Positions 17,367 to 26,600 of a stretch of 64,000 nucleotides of DNA are shown here, piece after piece; the first letter of the stretch is position 1; every line of letters begins with the position of its first letter. Position numbers and translations under genes: made by a program. Source of the stretch: JACCQS01 sp963766765 (GTDB lineage: Bacteria; Actinomycetota; Actinomycetes; Mycobacteriales; Geodermatophilaceae). Under the pieces are notes generated by a model. The model did not search any database. It saw nothing but the letters and a program-made list of their open reading frames with translations, and was not told where the DNA came from. The stretch is from contig CAVYBR010000011.1 in the NCBI GenBank assembly GCA_963766765.1, forward strand, positions 1 to 64,000, in the 5' to 3' direction.

Positions 17367-18145
17367 CTACCCCTGCTCTCGAGCACCTCACGTAAGACAG
17401 ACGGCGCATCGGTCATGATCCCATCAACACCGATGTCCAGCGCATGTTCGATCTCAGCCGCCGAGTTCAGCGTCCAGACATGGACGTGCAGTCCGAGTTC
17501 GTGCGCAGTGTCGACGAGCCTGCGGTCGACGAGCGGCCGTCCAGCAATGGCCATCGGCATCTGCGCGCAGGCGGCCCGGACGCCCAGCAGCGCGCCCGCA
17601 CGTGGCGAGAAGGAGGCGAGTCGCAGGGCAGCGACACCACGTCTGCCCAGTGACGTGCACAGCCGCGGCCCGAGCGTTCGGCGGGCTGCCGCGACGCGCG
17701 CATCGACGAACGAGGCTACGCAGACCCGGTCAACTGCCCCGGCGCGTTGGATGGCGCGGGTGACTCCGGGCACGGCGCCGGGTGACTTCATGTCGATGTT
17801 GATCCGGAGTTCGGGAAAGGCGTCCAGCAGTTCATCCAGGCGCGGGATGGCTTCCGAACCTGCGATGCGAGCCTTCTTCACCTCGGCCCAGGGCAGGTGC
17901 TCGATGCGGCCGGTGCGATCAGTCACCCGATCGAGCGTGCGGTCGTGGAAGACGACCGCGACATCGTCAGACGTCGTGTGGACGTCGGTCTCCAGGTACC
18001 GGTAGCCGAGGGCGATGGCGGCAGTGAACGCGCTCATCGAGTTCTCCGCACCCCGGTCGGATCCGCCCCGGTGTACGAAGGCGAGCGGCAGGTCGCTATC
18101 CAAGAATGGATACCGCGAGGCGGGATTGCGGCGCGCGCGGGTCAC
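17351..18145 (-). CDS. Glycerophosphodiester phosphodiesterase
   Basis: 264 residues from the GTG at 18145. GDPD signatures: HRGGSDRGAEN near the start (metal His, Arg and Glu), ETDVHTT (metal Glu, Asp) and VVFHDRTLDR (catalytic His). The enzyme hydrolyses deacylated phospholipids to glycerol-3-phosphate and an alcohol such as ethanolamine. The open frame runs back to 18859, but the part upstream of 18145 is the wrong frame of the DUF998 gene; the GTG forms a GTGA overlap with the DUF998 stop, which decides the start. Followed by PlsC, giving a possible lipid salvage unit. Confidence 0.9.
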   Translation of the reverse strand: MTRARRNPASRYPFLDSDLPLAFVHRGGSDRGAENSMSAFTAAIALGYRYLETDVHTTSDDVAVVFHDRTLDRVTDRTGRIEHLPWAEVKKARIAGSEAIPRLDELLDAFPELRINIDMKSPGAVPGVTRAIQRAGAVDRVCVASFVDARVAAARRTLGPRLCTSLGRRGVAALRLASFSPRAGALLGVRAACAQMPMAIAGRPLVDRRLVDTAHELGLHVHVWTLNSAAEIEHALDIGVDGIMTDAPSVLREVLESRGRWPQV

Positions 18146-18855
18146 CGGGTCGTTGCGGACGACGTCGTCGGCTGGGACGGGCGGTCCGGTGCAATGCTCG
18201 GTTGCGCGCGAGCGCGCAGGCAGATGATCAGCGCGAAGACCATCAGGATGTCCAGCACGACGGCGAGCGTCTGGTGCAGGGACCAGGCGTCCTTGTATCC
18301 CAGGCCGGTGATGTCGATGTCGATGTTGGTCAGCAGGAGCAGACCCAGGCAGAACCAGCTCAGCCCCGCACACGCAATCGCCACGGCTCGTGCCCGTGCG
18401 GCGAGGGAGCCCGGCGTGTCCCGCCGGGAGATCCCAGCCATGGCCACGGCGCCGATCGGGGCGAAGAACAGGCCGAGGATCGCCGCACCCTGATGGATCT
18501 CCCCGGTCAGGGTCAGCGGCGCCGGCCACTCGTTGGTCGGTACGAATGCCATGACGACCAGGGCGAGTGTCCAGATCGACCACGGGAGCAGAACCGCCCA
18601 GTTCGGATTTCCCGCTTGTCGGTGGGAGCCCACGAGCAACAGACCTGATGCCAGAGCCATGAAGAGCAGGGTCATGGTCAACATCCAGCCGTTGTCGCCG
18701 ACCCCGTACTGACTGATCGACACCTCGGGCGGAAACCAGTCGCCGCGGACGGCCTGCATGGCGATCAGCGAGATCGCTCCGGCGGTCATCACGAGCAGTG
18801 CAAGGTCCAGCACCCGCGCGGTCGAGGAAGCCTGCCGACCCGACACACCGTCCAC
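18142..18855 (-). CDS. DUF998 family integral membrane protein
   Basis: 237 residues, seven hydrophobic segments spread along the chain, with the DUF998 hallmarks ISQYGVGDNGWMLTMTLLFMA near helix 2 and GEIHQGAAILGLFFAPIGAV in the middle. Members are bacterial membrane proteins of unknown function, often near lipid genes. It is first in the run DUF998-GDPD-PlsC-MFS; its TGA stop lies inside the GDPD start. A 135-base gap, holding the divergent promoter region, separates it from the LOG-family gene. Confidence 0.8.
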   Translation of the reverse strand: MDGVSGRQASSTARVLDLALLVMTAGAISLIAMQAVRGDWFPPEVSISQYGVGDNGWMLTMTLLFMALASGLLLVGSHRQAGNPNWAVLLPWSIWTLALVVMAFVPTNEWPAPLTLTGEIHQGAAILGLFFAPIGAVAMAGISRRDTPGSLAARARAVAIACAGLSWFCLGLLLLTNIDIDITGLGYKDAWSLHQTLAVVLDILMVFALIICLRARAQPSIAPDRPSQPTTSSATTR

Positions 18856-18990
18856 GCAATCATCGTGTCACGCGCACCTGTCCAAGGTCATGAGTAGATG
18901 TACCCGCAGCCGCGCGGGCCAATAGGTTGTCCCGAGTTGACCAGCACCCGCTTCGGGGGCGTGGTGCTGCAGCAAAGGAAGGAGGAGATC

Positions 18991-19578
18991 TTGCGGATCT
19001 GTGTGTTCACCGGCGCCTCTCGTGGCCTGCGCCCGGTCCACGCCGAGGTCGCCACCAGCTTCGGAGCAGAGCTGTGCCGGCGCGGCTACGGGCTGGTCTA
19101 CGGCGGCGGCCATGTCGGACTGATGGGCGTACTCGCAGATTCCGTACTGGAGGGCGGGGGAGAGGTCATCGGGGTGATCCCCCGCAACCTGATGGATCGC
19201 GAGCTCGCCCATTCGCGCGTGACGGATCTGCAGGTTGTGCCCGACATGCACTCGCGCAAGGCCCGGATGGCCGAACAGGCAGATGCCTTCGTAGCGTTGC
19301 CCGGCGGCATCGGCACGCTGGAAGAGCTCTTCGAAGTGTGGACGTGGGCGCAACTGGGTCTGCACGACAAGCCGATCGGTCTGCTCAACGCTGCTGGGTT
19401 CTTCGACCATCTGTTGGCCTTCTGCGATCAGATGGTCGCCGACGGATTTCTTCCGGTGGACTCGCGAGACCAACTCGTGGTTGCTGACTCCGCCGGCGGC
19501 GTGCTGGACGGCCTGCGCCAATCGACGGGATTCCAGGACCGCTGGACGGCACCTCCGACCGCAGCCGCGGCCGATTGA
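18991..19578 (+). CDS. LOG-family protein (TIGR00730 Rossmann fold), cytokinin riboside phosphoribohydrolase-like
   Basis: 195 residues from the TTG at 18991, preceded by GGAGGAGATC; the open frame upstream of it is unsupported and the family is about 190 residues long. Rossmann start RICVFTGASRG, GGGHVGLMG and the catalytic signature PGGIGTLEELFEVW are complete. Characterised LOG proteins release a free base from nucleoside 5'-monophosphates; in bacteria they also serve in nucleotide salvage or stress. It is divergent from the DUF998 gene. A small A+T-rich palindrome (ATAAT-CGAC-ATTAT, 19601-19614) follows its stop. Confidence 0.9.
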   Translation: MRICVFTGASRGLRPVHAEVATSFGAELCRRGYGLVYGGGHVGLMGVLADSVLEGGGEVIGVIPRNLMDRELAHSRVTDLQVVPDMHSRKARMAEQADAFVALPGGIGTLEELFEVWTWAQLGLHDKPIGLLNAAGFFDHLLAFCDQMVADGFLPVDSRDQLVVADSAGGVLDGLRQSTGFQDRWTAPPTAAAAD

Positions 19579-19684
19579 TGCAAGTGTGAACAAGACGCCG
19601 ATAATCGACATTATGTCAACTCACGCCTTCAGCGACCCACCCCTACCCACCCCCTGATCTGCAGTTCCGGCGCCCTCGTGGGAT

Positions 19685-20500
19685 GTGCATCACCACCCGG
19701 ATGACCGGCACGTGGGGTCGTACTCGACCGTGCACGAGACTGGACTGGTGCACGATGTCCAGCGGATATGGGTCTCGATCGTGACGACTCAGCAGTCGCC
19801 GCCCATCTGGGTGATCGCTGTCACGGCTGCGATCGCATGCCTGATGGTTGGCGACCGCCGGTTCTGGCCACGCACCCGCCACCTGATCACAACCGCGCAC
19901 GAGGGTGCACACGGCCTGGCCGCACTGGTGAGTGGCCGCCGGCTCGCGGGTATCCGCTTGCATTCCGACAGTTCCGGCGTGGCGGTATCGAAGGGCCGCA
20001 GTACCGGCCCAGGCATGGTCACCATGCTTCTGGCCGGCTATGTCGGCCCCGCTCTGATCGGGCTTGGTGCGGCCGCCATGCTCCGCGGCGGCTACGCGAT
20101 CGCCGTCCTCTGGATGCTGCTGCTCCTTCTCACCCTGTTGTTGGTGCAGATCCGCAACTGGTTCGGACTCTGGTCGGTTCTGATCACCGGGACTGTTCTC
20201 TTGGGAGTTTCCTGGTTCGCCTCCGAAGAGGTGCAGTCAGCGTTCGCCTACCTGGTCACGTGGTTTCTCCTGCTTGGCGCGCCGAGACCGGTCGTCGAGT
20301 TGCAGCGTTCCCGGCGACGCGGCAGGGCGGCCAATTCTGATGCCGATCAACTGGCTCGCCTCACGCATGTCCCGGCGACGATCTGGATCGTGGTGTTCCT
20401 GCTCGTCGCCGTCGGTGCCGCCGGCTTGGGGGTGTGGTGGCTGGTGGTGGACATCCTCACCCAGCCAGGCTGCTGCGACCCGCTCTCACTCGGCCCATAG
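19685..20500 (+). CDS. M50-family membrane zinc metallopeptidase
   Basis: 271 residues from the first GTG. A zinc motif HEGAH (His72, Glu73, His76) lies in the phrase TAHEGAHGLAALVSG, followed by GMVTMLLAGYVGPALIGLG, the second conserved stretch of the M50B-like group. Four or more hydrophobic helices follow, with a last helix near the C-terminus. Such proteins cleave within the membrane; the target is unknown. The start is uncertain: no clear ribosome site is seen, and in-frame GTGs at about 19712 or 19748 would remove the unusual His-rich leader. The 106 bases upstream show no gene. Confidence 0.8.
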   Translation: MHHHPDDRHVGSYSTVHETGLVHDVQRIWVSIVTTQQSPPIWVIAVTAAIACLMVGDRRFWPRTRHLITTAHEGAHGLAALVSGRRLAGIRLHSDSSGVAVSKGRSTGPGMVTMLLAGYVGPALIGLGAAAMLRGGYAIAVLWMLLLLLTLLLVQIRNWFGLWSVLITGTVLLGVSWFASEEVQSAFAYLVTWFLLLGAPRPVVELQRSRRRGRAANSDADQLARLTHVPATIWIVVFLLVAVGAAGLGVWWLVVDILTQPGCCDPLSLGP

Positions 20501-20561
20501 TCGCGGGTGCCGACTAATAGTGTGAAGCCACCAGACAATTCTCGACGAGGAGATCACCGAC

Positions 20562-21089
20562 ATGGCCAGCACGCACGACCCGTACGAGTCGCTCCCGCAG
20601 GTACCTTCCTTCGAGCTGCGCAGCGACGACATCGCCGACGGCCAGCGGTGCCCCGACCCCCAGGCCAGCGGGGCATTTGGTGTGCCAGGCGGCGAGGACC
20701 GTTCCCCGCAACTGAGTTGGTCGGGTTTCCCAGCTGAGACGAAGAGTTTCGCCGTCACGGTGTACGACCCGGATGCCCCGACGGCGAGCGGATTCTGGCA
20801 TTGGGCAGCGTTCAACATCCCGGCATCAATCACCGAACTTCCCAGTGGCGCGTCCGCCGATGGCATGCCCGACGGCGCCGTACAACTGCGCAACGACGGG
20901 GGAAAGGCCGGCTACATCGGTGCGGCTCCCCCGGAAGGTCATGGGCCACACAGGTACTTCACAGTGGTGCACGCTGTCGACGTGGAGAGCCTGGACATCC
21001 CGGCTGATAGCACGCCGGCCTTCCTCGGTTTCAACCTCTTCGGGCACACCCTCGCTCGGGCTGTGATCGTGCCGACGTTCGAACAGTGA
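20562..21089 (+). CDS. YbhB/YbcL family (PEBP, Raf-kinase-inhibitor-like) protein
   Basis: 175 residues. The PEBP ligand-pocket motifs are present: DRSPQLSWSGFP, VYDPDAPTASGFWHW and PPEGHGPHRYFTVVHA. The fold binds phosphate-bearing or lipid headgroup ligands; bacterial members have no firm function. GAGGAG precedes the ATG by 9 bases. Its stop overlaps the prolyl oligopeptidase start (ATG/GTGA type, 4 bases), so the two form an operon. No signal peptide is seen, suggesting a cytosolic protein. Confidence 0.92.
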   Translation: MASTHDPYESLPQVPSFELRSDDIADGQRCPDPQASGAFGVPGGEDRSPQLSWSGFPAETKSFAVTVYDPDAPTASGFWHWAAFNIPASITELPSGASADGMPDGAVQLRNDGGKAGYIGAAPPEGHGPHRYFTVVHAVDVESLDIPADSTPAFLGFNLFGHTLARAVIVPTFEQ

Positions 21090-23215
21090 CGGGCGCGCGC
21101 GAGACGCCGGCTGCTCCCCGGGCGGGATATCCGCCGGCGCATCAGCTCGATCTGGTCGAGACCTTGCATGGCCGACAGGTCGCCGACCCGTTCCGCTGGT
21201 TGGAGGATCCGGACTCGCCGCAGACCCGCAATTGGGTTGCCGCACAAGAAGACTTGTACGCAATAGTCGCGGAGACGTGGCCGGTACGGAAGGAGTTCGC
21301 GACGCGGATCTCCGAACTGCTGGAGACGGGCGACATCGGTTTGCCCCGGTACCGCGGCGACGCATGCTTCTTCACGCGACGCGCGCCGAACGGTGAGCTT
21401 CCAGTGCTCTATCTGCGCGTTGACGTCGATGGCGAGCCCGATCAGGAGCGAGTACTGCTGGATCCACTGGTCATCGACCCGACGGGTACCACCACGCTGG
21501 ACAGCTGGAGCCCCTCCCCTAGCGGCGCGCTGATCGCCGTCCTCCTCAGTGTCGGGGGAACCGAAGACTCCGAACTCCTGGTGATCGACGTAGCGACCGG
21601 CACGACGGTGGACGGTCCGATCGATCGATGCCGCTTCTCCTCGATCGGCTGGCTCGCGGATGAGAGCGGCTTCTACTACGTACGCCGGGTTGACCCACGA
21701 TCTGTGCCGACCGACGAGTCTGCCTATCATCGCCGAGTCCGGTTGCGCCGCTTCGACCGCGACCCAGACAACGATCCCACCATCTTCGGTGCGGATCGCG
21801 ACAAGGCAAGCGTCTTCTCGGCTGAGACGGACTCATCGGGTCGTTGGCTCGTCCTACACAGCCAGGTGGGCACCCAGCACGCCAACGAGGTCTGGTTGGC
21901 CGACCTGTCTCGGGATGATCCCGAGCAGCCGCGGCTGACTCCGGTCGTCGCCGGCCACGAAGCCGAGACCCGGGCTCACGTCGCTGACGACGGCCGGCTC
22001 TACCTCCGGACCGACCTCGGCGCACCGCGGTTCCGGCTGGCGGTCGCAGATCCGGCCCGGCCCGACCTGCAGCACTGGTCGACCTTGCTGCCGGAGGATT
22101 GCGAAGCGGTGTTACAGGACATCGCAATTCTCAACCGGGCGGCAACACCGGTCCTCCTCGCGTTGCGGGCGCGACATGCGGTGAGCGAGATCGATGTTCA
22201 CGATCTCCAGACCGGAGTACGGACCGCCTCGCTCGCCCTACCGCCGCTCAGCAGCGTCAGCTGTGTCCGCACGCGGTTCGGCGGCGGCCATCAAGCATGG
22301 TTCGACCACACATCGTTCGATCAACCGCAGACGATCTACTGCTACGACGCGGACACAGCCGTGTTGAGCGTTCATGAGCGCGCCCCAAGGCTGGTCGCCA
22401 CGCACACACCTATCGACATGCGACAGGTCACGTACAACTCCGCTGACGGGACTCCCGTACGGATGTTCGTGCTCAGTCAGACCTCGCAACCCGACGCGCC
22501 GCGGCCCACCATCCTGACGGGGTACGGCGGCTTCAACGTTTCCCGGACGCCGACCTACTCCCCCGCCGCCATCGCCTGGGTCGAGGCGGGTGGGGTGTAT
22601 GCCGTCGCGAACATCCGGGGCGGAGGCGAGGAAGGAACTGCCTGGCACGAAGCCGGGTACCGCGCGAACAAACAGAATGTGTTCGACGACTTCCATGCCG
22701 CGGCCTGTTTCCTTGTGGGCAACGGTTTCAGCAGTCCGGACCGGCTCGGCATTCAGGGCGGATCCAATGGTGGGCTCCTCGTCGGGGTCGCCATGACGCA
22801 GCACCCGGAGCTTTTTCGGGCAGTCGTGTGTTCTGCGCCTCTGTTGGACATGGTCAGGTACGAGCGGTTCGGCCTGGGCCGATTCTGGAGCCACGAATAC
22901 GGCTCCGCCGCCGTCTCGACGGAGTTGAGTTGGCTGCTGAGCTACTCCCCCTACCATCACGTCCAGCCTGAAATAGTTTATCCCGCAACCATTTTCACGG
23001 TCTTCGAAGGCGACACGCGCGTGGACGTTCTGCACGCGCGCAAGATGTGCGCTGCGCTGCAGTCAACAACCGCAGGCACTCTTTCGGACCGGCCGATTCT
23101 CTTCCGCCTGGAGACCGGCGTGGGTCACGGTGCCCGAGCCACATCTCGCGCGGCCGGCCTGGCCGCAGATCAACTTGCCTTCTTCGAGCACTATCTGGGC
23201 GCCACCGATTCGTAG
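21086..23215 (+). CDS. Prolyl oligopeptidase, S9A family
   Basis: 709 residues. N-terminal seven-bladed propeller (about 70-430) opens with DPFRWLEDPDSPQTRNWV; the C-terminal alpha/beta hydrolase domain holds GGSNGG with the nucleophile Ser560, an Asp in FEGDTRVD near 645 and the His of GVGHGA near 680. These enzymes cut short peptides after proline in the cytosol. TILTGYGGFNVSRTP and ANIRGGGEEG are the oxyanion-side motifs. GTG start within the end of the PEBP gene. A weak hairpin (23365-23380) beyond the stop may end the transcript. Confidence 0.93.
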   Translation: MTGARETPAAPRAGYPPAHQLDLVETLHGRQVADPFRWLEDPDSPQTRNWVAAQEDLYAIVAETWPVRKEFATRISELLETGDIGLPRYRGDACFFTRRAPNGELPVLYLRVDVDGEPDQERVLLDPLVIDPTGTTTLDSWSPSPSGALIAVLLSVGGTEDSELLVIDVATGTTVDGPIDRCRFSSIGWLADESGFYYVRRVDPRSVPTDESAYHRRVRLRRFDRDPDNDPTIFGADRDKASVFSAETDSSGRWLVLHSQVGTQHANEVWLADLSRDDPEQPRLTPVVAGHEAETRAHVADDGRLYLRTDLGAPRFRLAVADPARPDLQHWSTLLPEDCEAVLQDIAILNRAATPVLLALRARHAVSEIDVHDLQTGVRTASLALPPLSSVSCVRTRFGGGHQAWFDHTSFDQPQTIYCYDADTAVLSVHERAPRLVATHTPIDMRQVTYNSADGTPVRMFVLSQTSQPDAPRPTILTGYGGFNVSRTPTYSPAAIAWVEAGGVYAVANIRGGGEEGTAWHEAGYRANKQNVFDDFHAAACFLVGNGFSSPDRLGIQGGSNGGLLVGVAMTQHPELFRAVVCSAPLLDMVRYERFGLGRFWSHEYGSAAVSTELSWLLSYSPYHHVQPEIVYPATIFTVFEGDTRVDVLHARKMCAALQSTTAGTLSDRPILFRLETGVGHGARATSRAAGLAADQLAFFEHYLGATDS

Positions 23216-23629
23216 GTCAGGCGCCCTCGATGTGATGTAACGAATGTGCATCAATATCAACATCTGACCCGGGAAATTGTGCGTATCGGGAATGCATGAC
23301 ATGCTCCACCCGCCGCAGCACCTTCCATCGGGGGGGGTAGGACAGCTCGGCACGGGGAGGCAGAGCGGCTAGCGAGCCGCATGTGTGGCCACGATGGCCG
23401 CCGTCAGTCGAGCAATGAACTCCTGAGCCCCGCTTCCCAAAGCCGTCCGGGCTAGGCGCTGTGCAGTCTCGCCGCGATGCGGTGATCTGCGACGCGCCTC
23501 GAGAGCTCTTCGACCAAGCAGCGCAACGAATTTCGATCGGCCTCGCCCATGTAATGGCGATGGTCCCGATCGGCCTGTCACACCACGTACGTCACATCGA
23601 ACGCACTAACTGAAAGAGGACACACCGCG
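23216..23629. other. 414-base intergenic region ahead of the surface-protein gene
   Basis: No convincing gene. The first 70 bases are A+T-richer than the surroundings (TGATGTAACGAATGTGCATCA, an imperfect inverted repeat, then CAATATCAACATC), the kind of place where a promoter or operator would sit. A GCGGCT-AGCG-AGCCGC hairpin lies at 23365-23380. A 70-codon minus-strand frame (23369-23581) has ordinary third-position use and no ribosome site; it could be a remnant. AAAGAGGA at the end of the gap serves the surface-protein start. Confidence 0.5.
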
Positions 23630-26600
23630 ATGATGTTCAACATGCGACGCCGCCAGCCCGCGCGCAACGCTCCGGCCGTTTCCGGCGGTAACCCCGCCGA
23701 AGCGACACCTGGCAAGGGCGGCTTTGGCAAGCGATTCGTCAGCCTCTTCTCCGTGGGTCTTCTCTCTGCCGGGATCGTCACCACCGGTCTCACGGCTGGA
23801 ATCGTCGCCCTGGGATTCATCGGCGCCGGATCGGCCAACGCTGACCCGTCCAACGGGTATTACTCGACCGCAGGCTTCGGCGGCGGCACGATCAGCGGGT
23901 TCTGCGTCGACCCGACCCGGCAGGTACCAGCTGGTGCCGTGTACCGAGAGATCGGCCAGCGTTCCCCGGCTGGCGCCTCGAGCGTCCTGGCTTGGTTCGC
24001 CACGCACTACGGTCCTGACGGCACCAATCCGACCGGCAACGGTCCCTACACTCCTGGCGCCGGAGACCCCGTCCTTCAGGGCGTCAGTTCCAACGGCAGC
24101 GCTGCCGAGGTCACAGCCCAGATCGGCGCCGCAGTGAACCATGCGGAGGGAGCGCCCTCCCCCTATCGCGTCCTCAATGGCTGGGGTGCCGAGCTCCTCG
24201 GGTTCGCCCGGGCCAACCCGGGTCCCTGGAGCCTGCGGATCGCGTTGAACAACGGCAGCGAGGACTACGTCCCCGGCACCACCTACTCCGGATACGTCAC
24301 GATCGGTGACGCCAACGGCAGCCGGGTCGAGGTTTCCGGAATCGGTATCCAGGCGACCGGCCAGACGAACGTCAGCATCAATCTCGGCTCGGGTCAGACC
24401 GATCCGGACGGGCGACTGGACTTCACGTTCACCGTCAATGCGCTCGGTTCGTTCGATGCCGAACTCTTCACCGAGGACATCGCCGGTGAGGCCCGCATCG
24501 CCGAGAACGCGACGAACCCCGGTTTGGGCCAGCGGCTGCTGATCCCAACCAGGCATACCGACAACGCCATCATGTTCGGCTTCCCGCCCAACGACACCCC
24601 CACTGGCGCGATCATCCTGGGCAAGGTCAACGAGAACATCCTCACCGACGGGCCCAACGGCGTCCTCGGCGTGGGTGGAGCCTCCTTCTACGTGGCCAAC
24701 TCCGCCGGGACTCTGGTCGATGTCATCACGACGTCCAACGGTTCCGGCGTTCCGAGTGATGTGGATGGCGCCGGTCCGATCCAGGGAAACAGCAACACCG
24801 CGCCGCCCGGAGTCGGGATCAGCAACGCGAGTGCACCGCTGCCACCAGGCGATTACGCCGTCTGCGAAAGCCCTGGCATCGCTCCGTTCGCGCCGACACC
24901 GAACGGCTATTTCCCACCTCGGCAGAATGAATTCGACGCGGGCTACAACGGTCCCTTCGACGCCTGCAAGACCGCAACCGTCGTGGCGGGCCAGTTCACC
25001 TATCTCATCGGTGATGGGGGCTTCGCAAACCGGGCCCATCCCGGAACGCTCGACATCGGCAAGATCGACTCCAACTTGGGCGTGCTGACCGGCCTGGCCG
25101 GGGCGACTTTCCGGGTCGCTCGTTGCCGCACCTTCGACCCTGCGCAGTGCGGGGCGAATGGAGAGTTCGTCGACGTCACGACCGATGGAACCGGCCTGGC
25201 AAGTGTGCCGGGTCTGCATGTGGGCCTGTACACGGTCACCGAGATCGCGGCGCCGGCAGGATTCTCGCTCTACTCCTATTCGCAGGTGGTCGAGATCCTG
25301 CCGGATGACACCGCCGAGGCACTGTTCCTCGACCCGCGCAAGCCGGTCGTCACCACGCAGGTCTCCAGCCAAGTGGTCGAGGTCGGCGCAACGATCACGG
25401 ACACGATCACAGTTGCCAACACCGGCTGCACCAAGGACGTGGCGTGTGTGATCTTCCCGGAGATCGCTCCCTACCCGGCTCAGTACTACAGCACTTCTGT
25501 CATCTACGTGCTGACCGGCCCGCTTCCGGCCGCGGGGACTCCCGAGGCTCCGACGTGCGCGGGTGTCGTCTTCCCGGTGATCACCGATCCGAATGACCCG
25601 CTCCTGGCCGACACCCAGGCAGTCGCGGTCAGTGGGGACGGGACCTACGTAACTCCGGGATACACGATTCCGGTCGGCGGTGAGGGCTGCTACACCTACA
25701 CCGAGTTCCTCGTTGCCGAAACCTACGTCGATGACCAGGGAGCTGACACGGGAATCATCGCCGTGGACTCCGCCGGTCCGAGCTTGCCCGGGGCAGTCAC
25801 GGAGACCTTCCTGGTGCCCGGAGCGACGCAGTCCAGTGCCGTGGTGAGCACGCAGATCTCCGCGCAGAACTCCGAGGTCGGAGACACCATCACCGACTCC
25901 ATCACCGTCACCATCAATGGGGACGGACCGCAGTACAGCGGAAACGTCGGCTGGACCCTTCTCGGGCCAGTCACGCCTGGTGGAACTGCCGAAGCCCCAA
26001 CCTGTGTGGATGTCGTCTGGGCTGGAGCAGCTACGGCTGCCACCGGAACGGTCGCGGTCACCACAGTGGCCGGCACCGGTAGCGCCGTGACAAGCGGCTT
26101 CACGGTGACGACTGAGGGTTGCTACACCTACGTCGAGCAGTTGGCTGGAGACACCAACTACCCGGCGGCGCCGACCCCCAGCCAGCCCGGTCTGGTGACC
26201 GAGACAACCCTCGTCGCTGCTCCGGGAGAATCCTCGGCCGTGGTGAGCACGCAGATCTCGGCGCAGAACTCCGAGGTCGGTGACACCATCACCGACTCCA
26301 TCACCGTCACCATCAATGGGGACGGACCGCAGTACAGCGGAAACGTCGGCTGGACCCTCCTCGGGCCGGTCACACCTGGTGGAACTGCCGAAGCCCCAAC
26401 CTGTGTGGGCGTTGTCTGGGCTGGAGCAGCTACGGCTGCCACCGGAACGGTCGCGGTCACCACAGTGGCCGGCACCGGTAGCGCCGTGACAAGCGGCTTC
26501 ACGGTGACGACTGAGGGTTGCTACACCTACGTCGAGCAGTTGGCTGGAGACACCAACTACCCGGCGGCGCCGACCCCCAGCCAGCCCGGTCTGGTGACCG

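Noticed and set aside
18146..18859. N-terminal extension of the GDPD frame
   Set aside because: It runs through the DUF998 gene in the wrong frame; the GTGA overlap at 18142-18145 gives a better start.
19601..19614. ATAATCGACATTAT palindrome after the LOG gene
   Set aside because: Five-base arms only, and it is not followed by a gene within promoter distance that I can tie it to; kept as a note, not called an operator.
23369..23581. 70-codon minus-strand frame in the gap before the surface-protein gene
   Set aside because: No ribosome site, no known family, ordinary codon use; at best a gene remnant.
23606..25372. 588-codon minus-strand open frame
   Set aside because: Antisense to the surface-protein gene, whose signal peptide and repeats prove the coding strand.
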